Below are positions 6,965 to 14,546 of a DNA stretch of 16,417 nt, piece after piece. Both the position numbers and the translations under genes were made by a program. Below the pieces are notes generated by a model that saw nothing but the letters and a program-made list of their open reading frames with translations, was not told where the DNA came from and did no database searches. Position 1 is the first letter of the stretch, and every line of letters starts with the position of its first letter. The DNA comes from Bacillota bacterium (GTDB lineage Bacteria > Bacillota_I > Bacilli_A > Acholeplasmatales > Acholeplasmataceae): assembly GCA_027620815.1 (NCBI GenBank), contig JAQCDH010000012.1, forward strand, positions 1-16,417, in the 5' to 3' direction.

Positions 6965-8335
6965 ATGAACAAAATAAAACACTTATTTGGGTCAAAAGAA
7001 TTTTATAAAAAAGTAGGATTGATTGCGATTCCCATCGTACTTCAACAATTGATTATCGCTTCAGTCAATTTAGTCGATAATTTAATGGTTGGACAACTCG
7101 GTGAATCCTCAATTAACGCTGTGACGATCATCAATCAACTGAATTTTGTGGTGATGATTGTCACTTTTGGTGTGATGGGTGGTGCTGGTATTTTTACAGC
7201 TCAGTTTTTTGGTGCGAAAAAAGAAGAAGAATTAAAAATGTCATACCGATATAAAATGAGTGCTGCGATTTTAGTATCGACAACAGCATTTTTACTATTT
7301 TTTTTATTTGGAGAAACCATGATTGGATGGTTTTCTTCTAAAGATGAAACCATTTCACTTGGAATGGATTATTTACGTATTGTTCAATTTGGCGTGTTTC
7401 CGTTTATTGTGTCTCTCGCCATTACTACTACGTTTAGAGAAACGGGTACCACCAAACCGTTATTATATATTTCTTTATTTGCTTTACTACTAAATGCAGC
7501 CATTAATTATGTTCTTATTTTTGGTCACATAGGGTTTGAACCGATGGGTGTAAGAGGTGCAGCCATTGGTACAGTGATTGCAAGATATGTTGAAGTCTTT
7601 TTATTGTACGGGTTAATGATTGTGAGAAAAGCACCATTTTATGCAAAAATTTTCACTATTTTTAGCATTCCTAAACATCTTACGAAAAAAATTAGTTTAA
7701 AAGCGTTGCCTTTAACGATTAATGAAGTCTTTTGGTCTGTAGGACAAACGATGTTTATTTATGTCTTTAGTTTAAGAGGAGAAACTGCGCTTGCAGCGAT
7801 GAATATTAATAATGCTGTCTCACAAATCGTTTTTGTTACGTTTTCAGGAATTGCAACGGCTGTTGCTGTGATGGTAGGAAATACGTTAGGTGAAAATAAA
7901 TTAGAAGAAGCAGAAAGTAACGCGTATAAACTCATCATGGTTGCATTTTTATCTGCGGTTGTTGTTGGTGCAATCTTATTTGTCATGGCCCCATTTATTG
8001 TCGGATTATATGATATTTCAGATCAAACCTATGAATGGGCACTGATTACAACCAGATACAATAGTGTTCTTATATGGCTATATAGTGTCAATGTCGCGAT
8101 TTATTTCACATTAAGAAGTGGTGGCGATATGCGATCAACGATTTATGCGGATTCAGGATTTACTTGGGTTGTGATGGTACCACTTGCTCTTGTTTTAGTG
8201 TATGTTACCGATTTAGAAGTCACCTGGTTATTTTTACTTGTTAAAGGAACTGAACTTCTTAAATTCTTTTATTTATTGCAATTACTTAAGAAAAAAAGAT
8301 GGCTTCAAAACCTTACAAATGAAGCTGTTATATAA
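6965..8335 (+). CDS. MATE family efflux transporter
   Basis: A 456-residue polytopic membrane protein, usual length for MATE (NorM/DinF-type) transporters, which export cationic drugs or metabolites by Na+ or H+ antiport. The family start IPIVLQQLIIASVNLVDNLMVGQLGE is seen at about 15-45 (conserved N-terminal P...Q...NLVDN.MVG), then about 12 hydrophobic segments in two halves, with FFGAKKEEE and GNTLGENKLEEAE as matching cytoplasmic loops at the end of the second segment of each half. The substrate cannot be told. The start is uncertain: GTG at 6959 or ATG at 6965, both without a ribosome site. It has its own promoter, and no terminator separates it from the downstream aminopeptidase. Confidence 0.93.
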   Translation: MNKIKHLFGSKEFYKKVGLIAIPIVLQQLIIASVNLVDNLMVGQLGESSINAVTIINQLNFVVMIVTFGVMGGAGIFTAQFFGAKKEEELKMSYRYKMSAAILVSTTAFLLFFLFGETMIGWFSSKDETISLGMDYLRIVQFGVFPFIVSLAITTTFRETGTTKPLLYISLFALLLNAAINYVLIFGHIGFEPMGVRGAAIGTVIARYVEVFLLYGLMIVRKAPFYAKIFTIFSIPKHLTKKISLKALPLTINEVFWSVGQTMFIYVFSLRGETALAAMNINNAVSQIVFVTFSGIATAVAVMVGNTLGENKLEEAESNAYKLIMVAFLSAVVVGAILFVMAPFIVGLYDISDQTYEWALITTRYNSVLIWLYSVNVAIYFTLRSGGDMRSTIYADSGFTWVVMVPLALVLVYVTDLEVTWLFLLVKGTELLKFFYLLQLLKKKRWLQNLTNEAVI

Positions 8336-8338
8336 ATA

Positions 8339-8360
8339 TGTTATAATTTTAAAAGGGAGA
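8339..8360 (+). promoter_or_regulatory. extended -10 promoter and ribosome site of the M29 peptidase operon
   Basis: TGTTATAAT (8339-8347) starts only 4 nt after the MATE stop codon. The ribosome site AGGGAGA (8354-8360) begins at the predicted transcription start, giving a leader of about 12 nt before the ATG at 8366. No -35 box is clear. Confidence 0.6.
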
Positions 8361-8365
8361 ATAGT

Positions 8366-9601
8366 ATGCCAAATTTAAGTCAACTCAATCAACTTGCTGA
8401 ACTTGCAGTATCAGTTGGTGTCAATGTTCAAAAAGATCAAATGGTGGTTGTTCGTGCACCGATTGAATCTAGTGATTTTGTAAGAAGAATCACAGAAGCA
8501 GCATATCAAAAAGGTGCATCTAAAGTGTTAGTATTATGGAGTGATGATGAAATATCAAAACTTCACTATACATACCAAAGCGAAGAAGTGCTTCAAGAAG
8601 TTCCAGAATATTTAAAAGCACAATATCAATATGCACTTGATCAAGGTGCGTGCTTTCTTTCAGTGTCTTCACCTAATCCTGGTATTTTTAAAGATGTTGA
8701 TGGTAAAAAATTACAATTATCTGCACTCGCATCCTCGCGCGCGCTTAAGTTTTTTAGAGAATTTATGATGGGTAATAAAACGCAATGGTCCATTGTTGCA
8801 GCGTCTAATGAAGCATGGGCAAAACAAGTATTTCCAGAACTTGATCTAGAAGCTGGGATTGAAGCATTATGGGAACTCATTTTTCAAGCATCTCATGTCG
8901 ATGGTGTCACACCTGTTCAAGAAGTTTGGGACAAGCATAATGCAAGACTTGCTGAACATGATGATTATTTAAATGGTCAAAATTTTTCGTCACTCAAATT
9001 TAAAAATAACTTAGGTACGAATATTGAAATTGGACTTGTTCCAGATCATATTTGGGTTGGTGGTGGAGAACACGCAACAACAGGTGTGTATTTTAATCCA
9101 AATATTCCAACCGAAGAAAATTTTACAATGCCTGATAAATACCGAGTGAATGGTAAAGTCGTTGCATCTAAACCACTCAATTATCAAGGAAAAATTATTA
9201 AAGATTTTTACTTTGTATTTAAAGATGGTCAAGTTGTTGAATATGATGCAAAAGAAGGCAAAGATGCACTTGATAATTTACTTGCAACTGATGAAGGCTC
9301 TAAGTATATTGGAGAAATCGCACTTGTCGAACACGATTCACCAATTTCTCAAATGAAACGTATTTTATTCTCAACACTATTTGATGAAAATGCATCATGC
9401 CATATCGCACTCGGTCGTGCGTATCCAATGAATATCAAAGGTGGTCTCACCTCAACCACAGAAGACCTTGTCAAACGTGGCTATAATGATTCTCAATCAC
9501 ATGTTGACTTTATGTTTGGGACAGAAGATTTATCTATTGTTGGTGTGAAACAAGATGGAAGTGAAGTTATTGTATTTAAGAACGGAGCGTACGCGTATTA
9601 A
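8366..9601 (+). CDS. M29 family metallo-aminopeptidase (AmpS/PepS type)
   Basis: A 411-residue cytoplasmic aminopeptidase that removes N-terminal residues from peptides using two metal ions. The family ligands can be placed: Glu250 in PNIPTEENF, Glu317 in GEIALVEHDS, His346 in SCHIALG, and His379 and Asp381 in SHVDFMFGTEDL. The spacing agrees with AmpS, in which these residues bind the metals. No signal peptide. The start has a strong AGGGAGA site. Its TAA stop overlaps the ATG of the AEC carrier gene by one base, so the two are probably translated together. This context suggests that peptide-derived amino acids are handled by the two transporters downstream. Confidence 0.95.
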   Translation: MPNLSQLNQLAELAVSVGVNVQKDQMVVVRAPIESSDFVRRITEAAYQKGASKVLVLWSDDEISKLHYTYQSEEVLQEVPEYLKAQYQYALDQGACFLSVSSPNPGIFKDVDGKKLQLSALASSRALKFFREFMMGNKTQWSIVAASNEAWAKQVFPELDLEAGIEALWELIFQASHVDGVTPVQEVWDKHNARLAEHDDYLNGQNFSSLKFKNNLGTNIEIGLVPDHIWVGGGEHATTGVYFNPNIPTEENFTMPDKYRVNGKVVASKPLNYQGKIIKDFYFVFKDGQVVEYDAKEGKDALDNLLATDEGSKYIGEIALVEHDSPISQMKRILFSTLFDENASCHIALGRAYPMNIKGGLTSTTEDLVKRGYNDSQSHVDFMFGTEDLSIVGVKQDGSEVIVFKNGAYAY

Positions 9602-10602
9602 TGTTTTTTGACACGTTGTTATTTTCTCTAAATGCGATAATACCAGTTATCTTATTAATTTTATTAGGATACTACTTAAAAAAGAGGGGTTTCATTGAAG
9701 AGTACTTGATTCGTAAAATGAATCAGTACATCTTCATAATTGCTCTTCCTTTATTGTTTTTTTATAATGTCTATCAAACAGAAACACTTAAAAATGTCGA
9801 TTTAGGAATGTTATTTTTTAGTGCATCGGGTCTTGTTTTATTTGCGATAATTGGCTATGTTGTCTTGTTATTTGTCAAGATGCCACTCAATCAAAAAGGA
9901 CCTGTTCATCAAAGTTTCACGAGAAGTAATTTTGCCATGATTGGTGTGTCTTTAGCAGCGTTTATTGGAACAAGGGAAACCAATGCTTTACTGTCATTAT
10001 CGGCTGTTTTAATCATTCCGTTATCAAATTTTATTTCAATCATTGTTTTATCGATTTTTTATAAAGAAGAAAAAAGACATCTTGATTTCATGTACATTTT
10101 AAAAACGTTTTTTAAAAACCCACTTATCATCGGTGTTTTAACAGGGATTTTTTTCGTTGTTTTAAAGACTTATTTTGTGAGTGAAAATAACCAACCTATC
10201 ATATTGATTGAAAGAGATGTCCCTTTTTTGTATAATATGTCGTTAAGTCAAACCGCAACGCCTATTGCACTTATTGCTCTAGGTGCACAATTTGAATTTA
10301 AGACACTTTCTAGTTCCAAAAAAGCAATTTTCACAAGTGTGTTATTTAGGAATTTTATCATTCCAATATCAATGGTAATATTGACGATTTTACTCATTCC
10401 AATCAATGAGGATTACCGGTTACTCATTCCTACGATGATTGCACTTTATGCATCACCCGTTGCAGTCTCTAGTGTCGTGATGGTTCAAAATTTAGGTGGG
10501 GATGAAGAAGTTGCTGGTCAACTCGTTGTTTGGACAACATTATTTTCTTCGGTGACGATTTTTGGATCGATTATGGTCCTTCGCATGCTTGGATATTTAT
10601 AA
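9601..10602 (+). CDS. AEC family transporter (auxin efflux carrier/malate permease type)
   Basis: A 333-residue membrane protein with about 10 hydrophobic segments in two halves. The N terminus NAIIPVILLILLGYYLKKRGFI is typical of the AEC family; the middle has TRSNFAMIGVSLAAFIG (about 107-123), and the second half has ATPIALIALGAQFEF and the C-terminal ASPVAVSSVVMVQ segment. Members transport small organic or amino acids, often malate or lactate, across the membrane. The substrate is unknown here, though its place between an aminopeptidase and an amino-acid permease suggests amino acids or organic acids made from them. It starts in a TAATG overlap; the nearest GGAG lies 13 nt upstream, so translation probably depends on coupling. 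Confidence 0.9.
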   Translation: MFFDTLLFSLNAIIPVILLILLGYYLKKRGFIEEYLIRKMNQYIFIIALPLLFFYNVYQTETLKNVDLGMLFFSASGLVLFAIIGYVVLLFVKMPLNQKGPVHQSFTRSNFAMIGVSLAAFIGTRETNALLSLSAVLIIPLSNFISIIVLSIFYKEEKRHLDFMYILKTFFKNPLIIGVLTGIFFVVLKTYFVSENNQPIILIERDVPFLYNMSLSQTATPIALIALGAQFEFKTLSSSKKAIFTSVLFRNFIIPISMVILTILLIPINEDYRLLIPTMIALYASPVAVSSVVMVQNLGGDEEVAGQLVVWTTLFSSVTIFGSIMVLRMLGYL

Positions 10603-10618
10603 AAAAAAGGAGAAGTCA

Positions 10619-11950
10619 ATGCAAAACGAATTTACAAGAGAAAAATCACTCAACTTATGGAGTGGAATGTCTTTATTAGCTGGCATTATGATTGGATCAG
10701 GGATTTTCTTTTTAGGTGGCCAAATATTAGGTCGTATTGGAAATTCACTACCGTTATCATTACTTGCTTGGTTTGTTGGTGGGATTATTACTTTGTTTTC
10801 AGGATTATCTTATGCTGAACTTGGTTCTTTATTTCCTGAAAATGGCGGTTATTATCTATATTTAAAAGAGGCATATGGTAAAAAAGTTGCTTTTTTATCA
10901 GGAACCATGAATTTAGTACTCGCGTCATCAGGAAGTATCGCCTTACTTGCAGTCTTATTTTCTCAAGTCATGTCAAATATTTTTACAGGTCTTGTGGATT
11001 ATATTAATGTTGTTGCTATCTTAGTGATTGTGTTATTAACTTTGATTAATTATCTAGGTCTTAAAGTTGGTGCCATTACGCAAGTGGTTTTCATGGTAGC
11101 CAAACTCATTCCGATTGTGATGATCATTGTCATGGGAGTCTTGACAGGTGATCAAGCGATTGTTACAACAAACACATTATCAAGTTTATCATTCTTTGAA
11201 GTCGTTATAGCATTTGGATTTGCTGTTGTTGGAACACTTTGGGCTTATGGAGGATGGGAAAATTTAAATAGTGTTGCAGGACACATGAAAAATGCAAATA
11301 AAGATTTACCAAAAGCGCTTGTGTTTGCGATTGTTGCTGTGCTTGTTATTTATGTCTTATTTATATTTTCATTATACCGACTTGTTTCTTATCAAGCATT
11401 ACTTGATGAACAATATGGTTGGTTTATATTTGATGCCGCAATTGCTTTATTTGGAGCAAATGGTGGACTTGTGATCATGATTTCAGTTGCGATTTCAGTA
11501 TTTGGTGCACTTAATGGAGGAATTTTAGTATTTCCTAGAATTTATCAAAAAATGGCTGAAGATGGTTTATTCTTTAAACAATTTGCAACATTAGATAAGC
11601 GTTTTAAAACACCTTTACTTGCATTAGCAATCTCAGCATTTATGTCAGTATTACTCATAATATTAGGCTTTGATGTCAATGCACTCTTAACGTTTGTCGT
11701 ATTTGCTGGACTTATCTTTAATACACTCATCTTTGTATCTGTATTCTTATTTAGAAAAAGAAAACCACTGGAAGCATTCCCTAGATATCAAACATGGGGG
11801 TATCCATATGTACCAGCACTTGCGATCTTTGGCATGGTGATGTTGCTCATTTCTACGTTAGTAGATTCACTGGTCCCATCACTTATTGGATTGGGTGTTT
11901 TACTCGCTGCTTACTTACTTATTACATACGTTATTAAAATAGAAGAATAA
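10619..11950 (+). CDS. APC superfamily amino acid permease (LAT/SteT-like)
   Basis: A 443-residue membrane protein with about 12 hydrophobic segments. The APC signature GSGIFF is at about 26-31 in the first segment, followed by the conserved SYAELGSLFPENGGYYLYLKEAYG stretch ending the second segment, and WAYGGWENLNSVAGHMKN in segment six. Length and motifs fit the LAT-type exchangers such as B. subtilis SteT, which swap one amino acid for another. The exact substrate is not clear. The frame stays open upstream to 10562, inside the AEC gene, but the ATG at 10619 has AAGGAGA just before it and starts 17 nt after the AEC stop. It is the last gene of the operon, with a terminator at 11967. Confidence 0.93.
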   Translation: MQNEFTREKSLNLWSGMSLLAGIMIGSGIFFLGGQILGRIGNSLPLSLLAWFVGGIITLFSGLSYAELGSLFPENGGYYLYLKEAYGKKVAFLSGTMNLVLASSGSIALLAVLFSQVMSNIFTGLVDYINVVAILVIVLLTLINYLGLKVGAITQVVFMVAKLIPIVMIIVMGVLTGDQAIVTTNTLSSLSFFEVVIAFGFAVVGTLWAYGGWENLNSVAGHMKNANKDLPKALVFAIVAVLVIYVLFIFSLYRLVSYQALLDEQYGWFIFDAAIALFGANGGLVIMISVAISVFGALNGGILVFPRIYQKMAEDGLFFKQFATLDKRFKTPLLALAISAFMSVLLIILGFDVNALLTFVVFAGLIFNTLIFVSVFLFRKRKPLEAFPRYQTWGYPYVPALAIFGMVMLLISTLVDSLVPSLIGLGVLLAAYLLITYVIKIEE

Positions 11951-11966
11951 AATTAAAAGTAAAATA

Positions 11967-11990
11967 AAAGAGCCTAACGGCTCTTTTTTT
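11967..11990. terminator. bidirectional terminator between permease gene and clpB
   Basis: An 8-bp stem AAAGAGCC/GGCTCTTT with loop TAAC, flanked by A-rich sequence on the left and seven Ts on the right. It serves the convergent permease and clpB genes; the clpB stop codon begins at its right edge. Confidence 0.92.
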
Positions 11991-14118
11991 ATGTTTCTAC
12001 TAAGGATACAACGGGTTGATCATTGTCAATATGCATGATAAATGGCGTATGCGGGATAATCACATTTGAAATGATATGATTTGCAATGAGCGTTTCTATA
12101 TGTCTTTGAATGAAACGTTTAAGCGGTCTTGCACCATACTCTTCTTGATAGCCATGTTTAATCACGTATTTAACAACTTGGTCATCAAATGTGACTAATA
12201 AATGTTGTTGCTCTAATCTTTTTGATAGTTCATTGAGTAACTTTTTAGCGATATCCATTTGAATCTTAAGATTCAGTGGATTAAAAATCATAAGCTCATC
12301 TAATCGGTTGATAAATTCAGGTTTAAAGGATTGTTTAACGAGTTTCATGACTTTATCAACAGCGTCTTCTTCATGCGATAATAAAAACTCACTTCCTATA
12401 TTTGAAGTTAAGATGATAATGGTATTTTTAAAATCAACGGTACGACCTTGATTATCAGTGAGTCTTCCATCATCAAGTATTTGAAGAAGCATATTAAAAA
12501 CATCATGATGCGCTTTTTCAATTTCATCAAATAACAATAATGAATAAGGACGACGTCTAACAGCTTCAGTGAGTTGACCCCCTTCATCATAGCCGACATA
12601 ACCAGGAGGAGAACCAATCAGTTTAGAAACACTATGGGCTTCCATATATTCACTCATATCAAAACGAATCATATGCGTTTCACTATCAAATAAAGCTTCT
12701 GATAATGCTCGCGCGACTTCAGTTTTACCAACACCAGTTGGACCTAAAAATAAGAATGATCCAATCGGACGGTTGGCATCTTTAATGCCGGCACGTTGTC
12801 TAATAATCGCATCACTTACGAGTTTTAAAACATGGTCTTGACCGATAATACGTTCTTTTAACGTGGTTTCAAGATGTAATAGTTTTTCTTTATCACCACT
12901 CATGAGTTTTTTAATTGGAATATGTGTCCATTTAGAAACAATATCAGCAATCGATTCTTCAGTCACAACTTCAGAAAGTAATTCATGTTTAGAAGCAGAA
13001 GTTGTAAGATGCTCTATTTCTTTTTCTAAGGTTGGAATTTTATGATATTGAAGTTCTGCAGCACGTTGATAGTCAGAATCATTAAACGCTTGTTGAAGGT
13101 CATTTCTTAACACTTCTAACTGTTTCTTTTTATCTTTAATATGTTGAAGTGCTTGTTTTTCTTCTTGCCAAGTATCTCTTAATGTTTTTTCTTGTGTTTT
13201 TAAAGATTCAATGTCATGTTCTAATTCTTGATAACGCGTTTTAGAGACACTATCTGTTTCTTTTTTAAGTGCTTGACGTTCAATTTCTAGTTGCATGAGT
13301 TTTCTTGTAACATTATCAAGTTCAACAGGCATCGAATCAATTTCCATACGAATCGAAGCGCATGCTTCATCGATTAAATCGATGGCTTTGTCTGGTAAGA
13401 AGCGGTCTGTAATATAACGTGTGGATAATGATGCAGCAGCAATAATTGCAGGATCACTAATAGAGACCCCGTGATGAGCTTCAAATCTTGATTTTAAGCC
13501 TCTTAAAATACTAATTGTATCTGCTTCAGTCGGTTCAGAAACTAAGACTTTTTGAAATCGACGCTCAAGTGCCGTATCTTTTTCAATATAAAGACGGTAT
13601 TCTTTTAACGTAGTTGCACCAACACAATGGAGTTCACCTCTTGCAAGCATAGGTTTTAACATATTAGAAGCGTCCATGGCACCATCTGCTCGACCAGCAC
13701 CAACAATTGCGTGAATTTCATCAATAAATAAAATGATGTCCCCGTTGGAATCTTTAATACGTTTTAAAATGGCTTTTAAACGTTCTTCAAATTCTCCTCT
13801 AAATTTCGCACCTGCGATAAGTGCCGCTAAATCAAGTTCATAGACGATTTTATTTTGAAGTGCTAAAGGAACGTCTTTATCAACAATACGTTTCGCTAAC
13901 CCTTCAACAATTGCTGTTTTACCTACGCCAGGTTCACCAATTAATACAGGGTTGTTTTTTGTTTTTCTAGATAATATTTTAATGACACGTCTAATCTCTT
14001 CATCTCTACCAATGACAGGATCGATACGTCCTTTTTTAACTTCTTCAATGAGATTTCGACCAAATTTTTCTAATAACTTTGGATCTTGGTCATAGTTTTC
14101 CATCATATTCATTTGCAT
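11989..14118 (-). CDS. clpB: ClpB disaggregase lacking the N-terminal domain
   Basis: A 709-residue Hsp100 ATPase that, with DnaK, pulls apart protein aggregates in the cytoplasm. Two AAA+ modules are complete: Walker A GEPGVGKT (61-68) and Walker B FIDE (131-134); second Walker A GPTGVGKT (459-466) and FDEIEKAH (530-537). The coiled-coil middle domain at about 267-385 identifies ClpB rather than ClpA or ClpC; pore loops are GAKFRGEFEER (Phe for the usual Tyr) and GSPPGYVGYDEGG. Typical ClpB has about 860 residues; the Clp_N domain is absent, as in mycoplasma ClpB. The ATG at 14118 follows AAGGAGG by 7 nt. The frame extends to a TTG at 14157, but that lies at or before the predicted transcription start. 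CIRCE upstream indicates HrcA control. Confidence 0.96.
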   Translation of the reverse strand: MQMNMMENYDQDPKLLEKFGRNLIEEVKKGRIDPVIGRDEEIRRVIKILSRKTKNNPVLIGEPGVGKTAIVEGLAKRIVDKDVPLALQNKIVYELDLAALIAGAKFRGEFEERLKAILKRIKDSNGDIILFIDEIHAIVGAGRADGAMDASNMLKPMLARGELHCVGATTLKEYRLYIEKDTALERRFQKVLVSEPTEADTISILRGLKSRFEAHHGVSISDPAIIAAASLSTRYITDRFLPDKAIDLIDEACASIRMEIDSMPVELDNVTRKLMQLEIERQALKKETDSVSKTRYQELEHDIESLKTQEKTLRDTWQEEKQALQHIKDKKKQLEVLRNDLQQAFNDSDYQRAAELQYHKIPTLEKEIEHLTTSASKHELLSEVVTEESIADIVSKWTHIPIKKLMSGDKEKLLHLETTLKERIIGQDHVLKLVSDAIIRQRAGIKDANRPIGSFLFLGPTGVGKTEVARALSEALFDSETHMIRFDMSEYMEAHSVSKLIGSPPGYVGYDEGGQLTEAVRRRPYSLLLFDEIEKAHHDVFNMLLQILDDGRLTDNQGRTVDFKNTIIILTSNIGSEFLLSHEEDAVDKVMKLVKQSFKPEFINRLDELMIFNPLNLKIQMDIAKKLLNELSKRLEQQHLLVTFDDQVVKYVIKHGYQEEYGARPLKRFIQRHIETLIANHIISNVIIPHTPFIMHIDNDQPVVSLVET

Positions 14119-14161
14119 GAGGGTACCTCCTTGGCAGTCGTTGTAGTTATTTGCCAATCAT

Positions 14162-14191
14162 AATATATCATAAACATTTTAGCACTGTCAA
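14162..14191 (-). promoter_or_regulatory. clpB promoter
   Basis: On the minus strand: TTGACA (14186-14191), 18-nt spacer, TATATT (14162-14167) preceded by an extended -10 TG. Transcription would start near 14154, leaving a leader of about 36 nt. The -35 box lies inside the CIRCE operator. Confidence 0.8.
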
Positions 14192-14205
14192 TAGTTAAGT
14201 GCTAA
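14179..14205. promoter_or_regulatory. CIRCE element (HrcA operator)
   Basis: The arms read TTAGCACTG and AAGTGCTAA with a 9-nt spacer, against the consensus TTAGCACTC-N9-GAGTGCTAA: one mismatch per arm and exact spacing. It covers the clpB -35 box, so binding of HrcA would block the promoter until heat shock. It lies about 24 bp from the tRNA-Cys -35 box and probably does not affect it. Confidence 0.93.
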
Positions 14206-14228
14206 ATTTGTAGAATATAGGATTATCG

Positions 14229-14257
14229 TTGACTAATTAGTGGGTTTACGTTATAAT
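14229..14257 (+). promoter_or_regulatory. promoter of tRNA-Cys
   Basis: TTGACT (14229-14234), 17-nt spacer, TATAAT (14252-14257). Transcription would start near 14264, about 9 nt before the tRNA. Confidence 0.87.
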
Positions 14258-14272
14258 CAATAATGCTGTTAT

Positions 14273-14346
14273 GGCCCTGTAGCCAAGTGGTAAGGCATGG
14301 CACTGCAACTGCCTGATCGTCGGTTCAAATCCGGTCGGGGCCTCCA
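14273..14346 (+). tRNA. tRNA-Cys (GCA)
   Basis: 74 bases with encoded CCA. Acceptor stem GGCCCTG/CGGGGCC (one T-G), anticodon loop CTGCAAC (anticodon GCA), T loop TTCAAAT. The outer pair of the anticodon stem is a T-T mismatch and the T stem has two wobble pairs, but the fold is otherwise standard. It is transcribed alone. Confidence 0.95.
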
Positions 14347-14355
14347 TATGTTTTT

Positions 14356-14386
14356 AACACCTGCTAAACGGGTGTTTTCTTTTTTT
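14356..14386 (+). terminator. terminator of tRNA-Cys
   Basis: An 8-bp stem AACACCTG/CGGGTGTT (one T-G) with loop CTAAA at 14356-14376, followed by TTTCTTTTTTT. Confidence 0.87.
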
Positions 14387-14546
14387 AATGATTTGAAAAG
14401 AGTAAAATAGTTTAGTCATGTGATAAAAAAAGAATGTCATATTGATGTAAAATGGTGATATGATAAATTTACAATTTAAAGTGCTTAAAAAAATAAAGCA
14501 TTATTTTTGAATCTTTTGTGTCATAATAATTGATAAAGAGGTTTTT
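14387..14546 (+). promoter_or_regulatory. AT-rich upstream region of the LacI-family gene
   Basis: The longest stretch without a gene. A likely extended -10, TGTCATAAT (14519-14527), is followed by the ribosome site AAAGAGG (14535-14541) and the ATG at 14547. A second, weaker pair, TTGATG (14442-14447) with an AT-rich box near 14464, is possible. I see no copy of the operator found before the lipoprotein gene, so autoregulation through that site is not supported. Confidence 0.4.

Noticed and set aside
14119..14157. Upstream TTG start for ClpB
   Set aside because: It lies at or before the predicted transcription start and has no ribosome site; the ATG at 14118 has AAGGAGG.
14482..14500. Inverted repeat TGCTT/AAGCA before the LacI-family gene, as a possible auto-operator
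   Set aside because: Only 5 bp per arm with an A-rich spacer, no central CG, and no match to the operator at 15635-15654; expected by chance in AT-rich DNA.
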